Source: Bacteroidaceae bacterium (GTDB lineage: Bacteria; Bacteroidota; Bacteroidia; Bacteroidales; Bacteroidaceae). From it: DNA of 64,000 nucleotides. Below, in pieces: positions 6,940 through 14,289 of this stretch. The stretch is from positions 1 through 64,000 of the forward strand of contig JAFTUV010000018.1 of assembly GCA_017466065.1 (NCBI GenBank). Reading direction: 5' to 3'. The position numbers and the translations under genes were made by a program. Below the pieces are notes generated by a model. It was not told where the DNA came from. It saw only the letters and a program-made list of their open reading frames with translations, and did no database searches. The first letter of the stretch is position 1. Every line of letters starts with the position of its first letter.

Positions 6940-8313
6940 ATGGGATTGTTTTTTAGCAGCAAAAGCAAGAGCAAAAGCAATGAAGGTCTTATAGCAGACA
7001 ACATTGAATGCCTTTGCGATGTAAAAGATTACCTACTATGGAAATGGCGTCCCGAAGGAGCCTCCGGGGTAAACAGCACAAAAAGAGAAAACGAGATAAG
7101 ATACGGCAGTATGCTGAAAGTGAGGCCATCAGAGGCAGCCATCTTCTTCTATCGTCAAAAAGATGGAACCGAACAGGATTTTATAAAAGGGCCCTATCAC
7201 GGCAAGATTGAAACAGCCAACTTCCCAATACTGTCAAGCATTGCCGGCGCAGCATTTGGCGGAAGTTCTCCTTTTCAGGCAGAAATCTATTTTATAAATC
7301 TGCAAGAAAATAATCAATTCGAATTCTTCGTGCCCAACTTTAAGGTGTTCCAACTTAATGTCGGTAACAGAGGATTGCCCGTATCGGTAAAAGGCCGTAT
7401 AACATTCTACATAAATGATTACCAAGAATTCATTAAGAAACACGAATTAAGGAATATCACAACATTAGAATTCAGAGAGAAGGTACAAACAGCTATAAAC
7501 AGCGCAATTGCCGGTGAGGTGCAGGAAGGAGTCAAATCCTACAATATTCCGGCATTACAGGTAGACACATTACGCTACAAGCTTACCGAGCCCATAGCAG
7601 AAAAAATCAAGACAGCTTTTCATAATGACTTTGGCGTAGAATTACTCCGTTTGGACTTAGACGAGTTTGTCATAGACACTGCAAGCCAAGAATATCTTAA
7701 ATTCGCCCAAATAACAGAGGATATTGAAAGCAATACAATAAAAGACGATTATAATATAATTAGAAAAAACAAAATAGACACACAGGCAATAAATGCCGAA
7801 AATGTAGCCGAGAGCGCACGCATTCAACGCGAAGAGTTGCAGCGTGCACAAAAACTGCAAACCGAGAGCAACTACCTTGGCGCTCACTCGCTTAATCTGC
7901 AAAGTGAGGTCTTGAAAACCGGGGCCGAGAACCTTGGACAGATGGGTACAATGAACCTCGGTAACGGTGGTGGAGGTTTTAACCCCGCAGGTATGATGAC
8001 CGGAATGATGATGGGTGGTGCTATGGGTGGACAAATGGCCAATATGATGAATCAGATGGGTGGACAGATGCAGCAAACAATGAACACACCGCCACCATTG
8101 CCCACGTCGCAATACTACGTAGCCATAAACGGGCAGCAATGCGGACCATTTACCATTCCGCAGTTACAACAATATGCCGCACAAGGAGAGTTCACGGCAA
8201 CATCACTCGTGTGGAAACAAGGTATGACCGGCTGGGCCGCGGCAAGCACTGTCGATGAGCTCTCCCCGCTCTTTGCCACAATGACACCTCCACCGCTTCC
8301 TCCCACAATGTAA
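6940..8313 (+). CDS. SPFH/band-7 domain protein with C-terminal GYF_2 (DUF4339) domain, YdjI-like
   Basis: This 457-residue protein starts at the ATG at 6940, 22 bases after the previous stop. Residues ~30-250 match the YdjI-type SPFH domain (often labelled virion core protein): CDVKDYLLWKWRPEG, GSMLKVRPSEAAIFFYRQKDG, then an LRLDLDEFVIDTAS ending. Residues ~255-335 form a charged helix typical of SPFH oligomers. A Gly/Met-rich linker (340-385, GGGGFNPAGMMTGMMMGGAM) leads to a GYF_2 domain (391-445: YYVAINGQQCGPFTIPQL, then LVWKQGMTGW). GYF folds bind proline-rich peptides, and the protein itself carries PPPLP motifs at 384-388 and 450-455, so self-association or binding to the next gene product is plausible. 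Expected to assemble on the cytoplasmic membrane. SPFH and GYF_2 calls are strong. Confidence 0.88.
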   Translation: MGLFFSSKSKSKSNEGLIADNIECLCDVKDYLLWKWRPEGASGVNSTKRENEIRYGSMLKVRPSEAAIFFYRQKDGTEQDFIKGPYHGKIETANFPILSSIAGAAFGGSSPFQAEIYFINLQENNQFEFFVPNFKVFQLNVGNRGLPVSVKGRITFYINDYQEFIKKHELRNITTLEFREKVQTAINSAIAGEVQEGVKSYNIPALQVDTLRYKLTEPIAEKIKTAFHNDFGVELLRLDLDEFVIDTASQEYLKFAQITEDIESNTIKDDYNIIRKNKIDTQAINAENVAESARIQREELQRAQKLQTESNYLGAHSLNLQSEVLKTGAENLGQMGTMNLGNGGGGFNPAGMMTGMMMGGAMGGQMANMMNQMGGQMQQTMNTPPPLPTSQYYVAINGQQCGPFTIPQLQQYAAQGEFTATSLVWKQGMTGWAAASTVDELSPLFATMTPPPLPPTM

Positions 8314-8331
8314 TCTTAAAACAGTACCACT

Positions 8332-8655
8332 ATGAATAATAATTTCGATTCAATAGAGCGATTAATGGAACTTGGGATGAGCTTGGCCGTTGCGCAACAG
8401 ATGGTTGCGACAATGAATTACACTGTCAGCAACTCCATTATACCCGGCACAACAACAGCTCAAAATACAGAAAAGAGATATTTTGCTGCAATAGACAATG
8501 TACAAGCCGGGCCCTTAACCGGGGGTGAAATTAAGGAACTCGTAGATAATGGCAAAATAACAGGCGAGACACTTGTATGGCGATACGGGCTGCCCGGGTG
8601 GCAACCAGCAAAAACAGTACCCGAAGTTAACACAATGCTCATATTAAAGAAATAA
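8332..8655 (+). CDS. small GYF_2 (DUF4339) domain protein
   Basis: This 107-residue protein starts 18 bases after the SPFH gene. Residues 48-103 form a GYF_2 domain (RYFAAIDNVQAGPLTGGEIK, LVWRYGLPGW) that is clearly paralogous to the C-terminal domain of the SPFH protein. The N-terminal ~25 residues form a short helix like a UBA-type segment (SIERLMELGMSLAVAQQMVA, where the MGM/LGM pattern is typical of ubiquitin-associated folds, here only a resemblance). It has no signal peptide and is cytoplasmic. It may bind the PPPLP motifs of the SPFH protein or be an adaptor that competes with its built-in GYF_2 domain. Two bases separate it from the next gene. Confidence 0.8.
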   Translation: MNNNFDSIERLMELGMSLAVAQQMVATMNYTVSNSIIPGTTTAQNTEKRYFAAIDNVQAGPLTGGEIKELVDNGKITGETLVWRYGLPGWQPAKTVPEVNTMLILKK

Positions 8656-8657
8656 CT

Positions 8658-9005
8658 ATGAAAATTGACATTATAAAAACAATTATAGCCGTGCTTTTCA
8701 GTGGGCTCATCACATACGGGATATATGAGTATAGTGCTGCCGATGAAACACGTTGGTTATTGACAATAGTTTCGGGCCTGCTGCTTACGGGCCTTTCGAT
8801 ATTCTCCATAGGCATAAGAATTACCGAGTGGCGAAGCGCAACTATGTTCAGCATTGTGTCGGCAATATTTTGGTGTGTGTTCTTTGGAGTTAATACGCTT
8901 TTTGCCTTTTTTAATTTCAACATTTCTTTTTTCTGTATCGTAAACGGCATAATATTGCTAACATATTTGCTAATATTCAATTGGATGTATAAAAACAAGC
9001 AATAA
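8658..9005 (+). CDS. small four-helix membrane protein
   Basis: This 115-residue protein is nearly all membrane: helices at about residues 6-24, 34-52, 60-82 and 88-110 (IVSGLLLTGLSIFSIGI, SIVSAIFWCVFFGVNTLF, CIVNGIILLTYLLIFNW). It has no charged catalytic residues within the helices and no recognised family. It is the last gene of the operon, translationally close to the GYF_2 gene (2-base gap), and is followed by a strong hairpin. A membrane anchor for the SPFH/GYF_2 assembly is a natural guess. Confidence 0.7.
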   Translation: MKIDIIKTIIAVLFSGLITYGIYEYSAADETRWLLTIVSGLLLTGLSIFSIGIRITEWRSATMFSIVSAIFWCVFFGVNTLFAFFNFNISFFCIVNGIILLTYLLIFNWMYKNKQ

Positions 9006-9043
9006 GACATTGTTTGAATTTATAAACTTCAACATACATTAAA

Positions 9044-9103
9044 AAGCAGGTTCCTACCTTTGCAGTTAATCCAATAATCGATTGCAAAGGTAGGAACCTG
9101 CTT
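9044..9103 (+). terminator. 21-bp perfect hairpin closing the SPFH operon
   Basis: Bases 9044-9064 and 9083-9103 are exact reverse complements with an 18-base loop, followed by ATTTTTT. This is a long, perfect terminator stem 39 bases after the last gene of the operon. Confidence 0.85.
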
Positions 9104-9120
9104 ATTTTTTCATCTTTTAC

Positions 9121-9152
9121 TTTGCAATTGCGGTAGCGATGCACTATCTTTG
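9121..9152 (+). promoter_or_regulatory. promoter: -33 TTTG (9121-9124), 20 bp, -7 TATCTTTG (9145-9152)
   Basis: Both boxes match the Bacteroidota housekeeping consensus exactly (TTTG, 20-base spacer, TAnnTTTG). Transcription should start a few bases after 9152, about 20 bases before the ATG at 9178. Confidence 0.85.
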
Positions 9153-9177
9153 GCATTATCGGAAATAATTTGTCGCT

Positions 9178-9810
9178 ATGCTCAAAAAAATAACATCGCC
9201 CACGGCTGTTTCGGCCCTATTGCTACTTGCCGGTGCCACGGCTATCCCTGCCGGCATTGCCAACGATATTGAAATTCTTCAAATGGGTATAGGAGTGTTC
9301 ACGCTTGGCGTTGTATCGGCACTGTTCCAGTACCTGTTCAAGGTGTGGCGATGGGAACACTTCCTGCGCATAAGGGCTATGGGACGCGGATGGCTGTTCC
9401 TGCTTATGAACACTGCAACGGTGGCTCTCTTCCCGGCGGCGGCTCTCTACTTGCGCATAATAGGGGCTATGTACCCCGAGAGGTATGGACACAGCGATGC
9501 ATTGGGGCTGGCTCTCATAGGGGCTTGGACTTTAAACCTGTTCACGCTCATTGCCACCAATGTAATGTTCCTCGTTGCCCTGCCCCACACTACTCTGCCG
9601 GCTCGTATGGCTATGCGTTGTGCGCGACGCTCGAAGGAGCTGAACACTTGGAGGGTGGTTCTTGCTCTGCTGCTATTGGCCGACATTGTGTTCCTTGCCA
9701 TAAGCGTGAGTGTGGGTGCTGTGATGAGCATTGTTGCCGCTGCGGTCTATATGTATGTGATTTTCTCGCTGCACGCAGGGAAAATTGCGTGGAAAGAGGG
9801 GGTGCGGTAA
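9178..9810 (+). CDS. polytopic membrane protein of unknown function
   Basis: This 210-residue protein has about six hydrophobic helices (residues ~8-28, 34-52, 73-93, 106-130, 158-178, 180-200), for example SALLLLAGATAIPAGI and VVLALLLLADIVFLAISVSV, with basic loops between them (RRSKELNTWR). It has no signal peptide apart from its first helix and no recognised family. A clean promoter lies just upstream, and the following secreted-protein gene starts 16 bases after its stop, so the two are probably cotranscribed. A cytoplasmic-membrane location is certain; the function is not. Confidence 0.7.
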   Translation: MLKKITSPTAVSALLLLAGATAIPAGIANDIEILQMGIGVFTLGVVSALFQYLFKVWRWEHFLRIRAMGRGWLFLLMNTATVALFPAAALYLRIIGAMYPERYGHSDALGLALIGAWTLNLFTLIATNVMFLVALPHTTLPARMAMRCARRSKELNTWRVVLALLLLADIVFLAISVSVGAVMSIVAAAVYMYVIFSLHAGKIAWKEGVR

Positions 9811-9849
9811 AAAAATCGCATTTATTATGAAAAAAATCGCATTTACTAT
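9809..9849. repeat. 21-base tandem duplication across a stop/start junction
   Basis: Bases 9809-9828 and 9830-9849 match at 19 of 20 positions with a 21-base period (seven A then TCGCATTTATTAT or TCGCATTTACTAT). The duplication spans the stop of the membrane-protein gene and the start of the secreted-protein gene, so the signal peptide start MKKIAF is preceded by a non-initiating in-frame copy KKIAFI. Confidence 0.75.
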
Positions 9850-10864
9850 TCTATTTATTTTTGCGGCGTTGCCTGTTTTTTCGCAGCAAGAAAAGGAGGT
9901 GCAGGCATTCTTGGAGAGGGTCTGCAACGAAGTGAAGAACACCTGCAACAGCCAAGGAAATTATGAACCGTTGATAGAGAAATACTGCTCGCTCGTATTC
10001 CGCGAGCTTTATGGTGAAACACGCCGATGGGAGAAAAAAGGGAACGAGGCCATATGCGGTTTCAACGGCGCATACGACATTTTTGTGCATTGTCAGGATT
10101 ATTTCGAGAAAATAAAATTCAATGTTTCCGATGTGCAGAAAATTCCCGATTCCTCACAGGACAGATACCGCGCCACCGTAACCACTCATTTTTATTGCAG
10201 CGAATACGACATAAAGGAATGGAGCGAAACTGACACCGTTTATATTATCCGCGAAAATTACGAATGGCGCATAGATGATTTTGCAGGTGGCGAATACAGC
10301 ATTGACGATATGATGAAATATACTCCGCTTATCGTCGACAAGAACACCGACACACAACGCATAGCCACCCGATTGAAGCGTATTTACAAAGATGTGGAAA
10401 TGACAGCAAATGCCGGGAAATGCAACACCACCCCATTGTATGAAAAATATTGTTCAAAAAGGTTCAAGGATTTATTCTGCGAGGTAAGCTACTGGGAAGA
10501 GAAATTAGGCGAAATGATTATCGGGCAAGATTGCTGGATAAGAGGACAAGACTGGGACAAGATTGTAAAGCACGATATATCGAATGTAGAAATAACAAGC
10601 CCATCGAAGGCGGTGGCCGATGTAACAGCAACAATCACATTACCCGCAACGGATAGTGAAAGAGCATTCACAAGCAAATGCCGATTAGACATTGTCTTTG
10701 AGAACGACGAATGGGTTATTGACGATTTTACCGCTTACAACAACGAGGGCAAGCTATTTGACAGCGACAGCGAGATTTTCAGAGCCGGAATAGAAGAGGC
10801 TGTCAGATGGTGGGCCGACTCGGTAAAGAGCGGCAATCTTTGGTGGAGAAAAGATAAACAATAA
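9827..10864 (+). CDS. secreted protein with a tandem duplicated NTF2-like (DUF3828-like) domain
   Basis: This 345-residue protein starts at the ATG at 9827 with a signal peptide (MKKIAFTILFIFAALPVFSQ). Two halves align: residues ~25-175 and ~185-325 each have Y(E/C)..YC(S) L.F(R/K)(E/D)L(Y/F), then a W.EK segment with (A/M)I.G, then D.....W(R/V)IDDF. Examples are IEKYCSLVFRELYGETRRWE versus YEKYCSKRFKDLFCEVSYWE, and EWRIDDFAGG versus EWVIDDFTAY. The W.IDDF ending is characteristic of DUF3828-type NTF2-like domains in Bacteroidales. The chain ends in a Trp-rich segment (RWWADSVKSGNLWW). Periplasmic; likely small-molecule or protein binding. The start is embedded in a 21-base tandem duplication (9809-9849). 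Confidence 0.72.
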   Translation: MKKIAFTILFIFAALPVFSQQEKEVQAFLERVCNEVKNTCNSQGNYEPLIEKYCSLVFRELYGETRRWEKKGNEAICGFNGAYDIFVHCQDYFEKIKFNVSDVQKIPDSSQDRYRATVTTHFYCSEYDIKEWSETDTVYIIRENYEWRIDDFAGGEYSIDDMMKYTPLIVDKNTDTQRIATRLKRIYKDVEMTANAGKCNTTPLYEKYCSKRFKDLFCEVSYWEEKLGEMIIGQDCWIRGQDWDKIVKHDISNVEITSPSKAVADVTATITLPATDSERAFTSKCRLDIVFENDEWVIDDFTAYNNEGKLFDSDSEIFRAGIEEAVRWWADSVKSGNLWWRKDKQ

Positions 10865-10878
10865 ACATATATATATTT

Positions 10879-12228
10879 ATGTACGACTTGGCAATAATAG
10901 GCGGAGGACCCGCCGGATATGTAGCGGCTGAAAATGCCGGAGCAAAAGGGTTGAAAACCATCCTGTTCGAGAAACGCGAGCTGGGCGGAGTGTGCCTGAA
11001 CGAGGGATGCATTCCCACAAAGACACTGCTTTACAGCGCAAAGATGTATGAGCACGCGCAGGGCGGCAAAAAATATGGCATAACTGCCGAGGGAGTCGCA
11101 TTCGACTACAAGAAGATTGCCGACCGCAAGACAAAGGTGGTGCGCAAGCTGGTAGCGGGAATAAAAATGAAGATGGAGAACCACAATGTGGAGGTTGTGC
11201 GCGGCGATGCTTTTATAGAGGGCGGCGACACAGGTTGCATAAGAATATCCTGCGGCGAGCAGAATTACGAGGCAGCGCACCTGCTCATCTGCACCGGCAG
11301 CGAGGCCTTTGTGCCCCCAATCCCCGGCGTTGACGGAAACGAGGCAGTGCTCACCAACCGCGAAATTCTGGCACTCACCCAAGCACCCGAAAGCCTTGTA
11401 ATCATAGGCGGCGGAGTGATAGGAATGGAGTTTGCGAGCTTCTACAACAGCTTGGGCATTTCCGTGACCATAATTGAAATGCTACCCGAAATTCTGGGAG
11501 GGATGGACAAGGAGGTTGCCGAGATTGTGCGCGGAATATATGCAAAAAAGGGAGTTAAATTCTGCCTCGGCTGCAAGGTAACAGCAATAGATGGCAACAC
11601 CGTGCACTACACCGATGGTGAAGGGAACGAGACAGCCGTCGACGGCGACAAGATTCTAATGAGCGTGGGCCGCCGAGCCGTGCTTCGCGGGTTCGGGCTC
11701 GAAAATATAGCGGTGGAGGCCGAGCGCGGCATAAAGGTGAACGAATATATGCAAACCTCGATGCCCAACGTGTATGCCGCCGGCGATGTAACAGGCTTCT
11801 CGTTGCTCGCCCACACAGCAAGTCGCGAGGGAGAGGTTGCGGTGAACCACATACTTGGCAGAGAGGACAGAATGGAGTATAATGCAATCCCCGGCATAGT
11901 ATATACCAACCCCGAAGTGAGCAGCGTGGGGCTCACCGAAGAGCAAGCCACGGCACAAGGCATCGAATACAAGGTGAGCAAGCTGCCAATGACCTATTCG
12001 GGCCGCTTTGTAGCCGAGAATGAGGGACAGATGGGCCTGTGCAAGATATTAGCCTCGCCACAGGGCAACATTCTTGGCGTGCACCTTGTGGGCAATCCGT
12101 CGGGCGAGTTTATCTGCGCCGCCTGTATGGCAATTACCCACGGACTCACAATCGAAGAGTGGCGACGCACCGTATTTCCCCACCCCACGGTGAGCGAAAT
12201 ACTAAAAGAGGGACTTTTCGAGCTGTAA
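10879..12228 (+). CDS. lpdA: dihydrolipoyl dehydrogenase (E3)
   Basis: This 449-residue flavoprotein oxidises dihydrolipoamide with NAD+ and serves 2-oxoacid dehydrogenase complexes or the glycine cleavage system. The FAD-binding GGGPAG (residues 8-13), the redox-active pair GGVCLNEGCIPTK (Cys39 and Cys44), the NAD-binding GGGVIGMEFAS, the second FAD motif (YAAGDVTG) and the C-terminal His-Glu dyad HPTVSE (His435, Glu440) are all present. Length is at the short end of the family. It starts 14 bases after the secreted-protein gene, but no E1, E2 or lipoate genes lie beside it, so its partner complex cannot be told from context. Cytoplasmic. Confidence 0.95.
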   Translation: MYDLAIIGGGPAGYVAAENAGAKGLKTILFEKRELGGVCLNEGCIPTKTLLYSAKMYEHAQGGKKYGITAEGVAFDYKKIADRKTKVVRKLVAGIKMKMENHNVEVVRGDAFIEGGDTGCIRISCGEQNYEAAHLLICTGSEAFVPPIPGVDGNEAVLTNREILALTQAPESLVIIGGGVIGMEFASFYNSLGISVTIIEMLPEILGGMDKEVAEIVRGIYAKKGVKFCLGCKVTAIDGNTVHYTDGEGNETAVDGDKILMSVGRRAVLRGFGLENIAVEAERGIKVNEYMQTSMPNVYAAGDVTGFSLLAHTASREGEVAVNHILGREDRMEYNAIPGIVYTNPEVSSVGLTEEQATAQGIEYKVSKLPMTYSGRFVAENEGQMGLCKILASPQGNILGVHLVGNPSGEFICAACMAITHGLTIEEWRRTVFPHPTVSEILKEGLFEL

Positions 12229-12340
12229 TAGTGAACAATTTTGAATAAATTTTGTAAAAACAGGTGTAACATTTGCTCAAATATTAGGTTTGTTCAATAA
12301 AAAGCCGTTCCTTTGCTTAATATTTCAGAAACAGACAAAG

Positions 12341-13639
12341 ATGAAAGAGATGAGGGTAAAACCCGCAAACGGGAAATTAGGCGTTATGTGCGTGGGCCTT
12401 GGAGCCGTAACCACAACCACCATTATAGGCACGCTTATGGCGCGCAAAGGGCTGTCGCGCCCCACAGGCTCGTTTGCCTGCGAGGGAATTATGCGCTTCG
12501 GCCGCGGAAAAGACAAGATATACAAAGAGGTTAAGGATGCTATCCCCGTTGCCGGGCTCGACGACATTGTATTCGGCGCGTGGGACCTTTACGAGGACGA
12601 TGCATACGACGCAGCGATAAAGGCCGGCGTGCTTAAACAACAGGACATAGAGCCGGTGAAAGAGGAGCTTAAAGCAATAAAGCCCTATCGTGCGCTGTTT
12701 GACAAGAACTATGCAAGCAACATCGACGGCCCCAACGTAAAGGCCGGCACACGCTTGGAAATGACCGACCAGCTGCGCGAGGACATACGCCACTTCAAAG
12801 AGACAAACAACTGCGAGCGCGTGGTGGTAATATGGATTGCAAGCACCGAGAAATATATCCCTCGCGACGAGGAGGTACACGGCAACCTTGCAGCCTTTGA
12901 GGCTGCAATGAAGGCCGACGACACTGCCCGCATCGCTCCGAGTATGTGTTACGCCTACGCGGCAATGCGCGAGGGCTGCCCATACGTAATGGGTGCACCC
13001 AACCTCTGCATAGACATTCCTGCAATGTGGGAGCTTGCCGACGAGGAGAAAGTACCCGTTACAGGCAAAGACTTCAAGAGTGGCCAGACAATGATGAAGA
13101 CCGTGCTTGCACCCGCCTTCTTCACCCGCCAGCTTGGCGTTACAGGCTGGTTCTCGACAAACATTCTCGGCAATCGCGACGGCATAGTTCTCGACAACCC
13201 CGAGAACTTTGAGACCAAACGCCGCAGCAAGACATCGGCCTTGAACAACATTCTCGACAGCGATGTTTACCCCGACCTCTACTCCGACATATACCACAAG
13301 GTGAGAATAAACTACTACCCGCCGCGTGGCGACGAGAAAGAGAGCTGGGACAACATCGACATATTCGGTTGGATGGGCTATCCTATGACCATAAAGGTAA
13401 ATTTCCTGTGTCGCGACTCCATCTTGGCGGCCCCGCTTGTACTCGACCTCATTCTGTTCAGCGATGTTGCACAGCGTGCCGGTGAATACGGCATACAGGA
13501 ATTTATGTCGTTCTACTGCAAGGCCCCAATGCACAAGGACGACGAGAAGCCCGTTCACGACCTCTTCAAGCAGTTTGCGATGCTAAAAAACAAGATTCGC
13601 GAATTTGCCGGCTACGAGGCCGACCAAGAGCTCGATTAA
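12341..13639 (+). CDS. inositol-3-phosphate synthase (myo-inositol-1-phosphate synthase)
   Basis: This 432-residue enzyme makes myo-inositol 3-phosphate from glucose 6-phosphate with NAD. I chose the ATG at 12341; the frame is open from 12290 but that extension (an unrelated Lys/Phe-rich stretch) is unlikely, and an ATG at 12350 is also possible. The NAD-binding GxGxxxTT pattern is at the start (MCVGLGAVTTTTIIGTLMA), and the catalytic region includes GKDFKSGQTMMKTVLAPAF with the conserved Lys and the NILGNRDG and SDIYHKVRINYYPP blocks. In Bacteroides this enzyme feeds inositol phospholipid synthesis. The phosphatidyltransferase and phosphatase partners are not next to it here. A strong hairpin follows. 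Confidence 0.93.
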   Translation: MKEMRVKPANGKLGVMCVGLGAVTTTTIIGTLMARKGLSRPTGSFACEGIMRFGRGKDKIYKEVKDAIPVAGLDDIVFGAWDLYEDDAYDAAIKAGVLKQQDIEPVKEELKAIKPYRALFDKNYASNIDGPNVKAGTRLEMTDQLREDIRHFKETNNCERVVVIWIASTEKYIPRDEEVHGNLAAFEAAMKADDTARIAPSMCYAYAAMREGCPYVMGAPNLCIDIPAMWELADEEKVPVTGKDFKSGQTMMKTVLAPAFFTRQLGVTGWFSTNILGNRDGIVLDNPENFETKRRSKTSALNNILDSDVYPDLYSDIYHKVRINYYPPRGDEKESWDNIDIFGWMGYPMTIKVNFLCRDSILAAPLVLDLILFSDVAQRAGEYGIQEFMSFYCKAPMHKDDEKPVHDLFKQFAMLKNKIREFAGYEADQELD

Positions 13640-13685
13640 GAGAGAATTACATATAATACACCATTTTTGGAACTGAAAAACGGTT

Positions 13686-13731
13686 ATTTTTACTCTTTTT
13701 TTGCAACATCTTGCAAAAAAAGAGTAAAAAT
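13686..13731. terminator. 21-bp hairpin with 4-base loop after the inositol-phosphate synthase gene
   Basis: Bases 13686-13706 and 13711-13731 are exact reverse complements around a CATC loop. The stem contains a T-run on one arm and an A-run on the other, so it can terminate on both strands; transcription from the left is the one that matters here. It abuts the arg promoter. Confidence 0.8.
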
Positions 13732-13764
13732 TTATGCATAATTACATAAATATACCTATTTTTG
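13731..13764 (+). promoter_or_regulatory. arg operon promoter with ARG-box-like operator
   Basis: The -7 element TATTTTTG is at 13757-13764. Upstream, the sequence TTTATGCATAATTACATAAA (13731-13750) resembles the ArgR operator consensus (TGnATwwwwATnCA), with TGCATAATTACATA as its centre. It takes the place of the -33 region, so ArgR bound there would block RNA polymerase. The ATG of argR is 27 bases past the -7 element. The ARG-box call is by eye against the enterobacterial consensus. Confidence 0.55.
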
Positions 13765-13790
13765 CAGCCTGCAAGAATAAATATACAATT

Positions 13791-14273
13791 ATGAAGATAA
13801 AAAACTCACGCCTCGATGCAATTCGCCTCATCCTCTCGACCCAAGAAATAGGGAGCCAAGAGGAACTGTTGAACGAGCTTGCAAAAGAGGGATTTAAACT
13901 TACACAGGCAACACTGTCGCGCGACCTTCACCAGTTGCGCGTCGTAAAGACCGTAGGCGTTCAAGGACGCTACCGATACGTTCTCACACGCCCTCACCAA
14001 TATCGTCACGAGGGTACCGAAGGAGAAATGCGCCCGATAAGCCCCGCGCAGGAGGCCAACGGCTTCCTCTCCATAAAATTCTCGGGAAACATCGCCGTCA
14101 TACACACAAAGCCCAGCTATGCAAGCACATTGGCCTACCACATAGACAACTATGAATTCCCCGAAATAATAGGCACGCTCGCCGGCGACGACACAGTGAT
14201 GATGATAATTGCCGAGGACGCCAGCCGCGGAGCTGTTTTAAAAGCATTAAGAACTATTATCCCTAACATTTAA
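13791..14273 (+). CDS. argR: arginine repressor
   Basis: This 160-residue regulator starts at the ATG at 13791; an upstream in-frame ATG at 13734 lies within the promoter and is not credible. Residues 1-70 form the winged helix-turn-helix with the signature TLSRDLHQL. The C-terminal domain carries the arginine-binding and trimerisation motif GTLAGDDTVMMI. ArgR senses arginine and represses biosynthesis genes. It is the first gene of argR-GNAT-argG-argC-argD, the usual Bacteroidales order, with an ARG-box-like sequence at its own promoter, so autoregulation of the whole operon is likely. Typical length for the family. Confidence 0.93.
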   Translation: MKIKNSRLDAIRLILSTQEIGSQEELLNELAKEGFKLTQATLSRDLHQLRVVKTVGVQGRYRYVLTRPHQYRHEGTEGEMRPISPAQEANGFLSIKFSGNIAVIHTKPSYASTLAYHIDNYEFPEIIGTLAGDDTVMMIIAEDASRGAVLKALRTIIPNI

Positions 14274-14289
14274 CACACATCGATAGAGA

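Noticed and set aside
9055..9062. TACCTTTG as a promoter -7 element
   Set aside because: It lies in the arm of the terminator stem and has no -33 box at the right distance.
12289..12315. TTTG (12289-12292) with TTCCTTTG (12308-12315) as promoter of the inositol-phosphate synthase gene
   Set aside because: The spacer is only 15 bases and the -7 box starts with TT, so support is too weak.
12377..13558. 393-codon open frame opposite the inositol-phosphate synthase gene
   Set aside because: Antisense shadow of a strongly conserved enzyme; the product shows no known fold.
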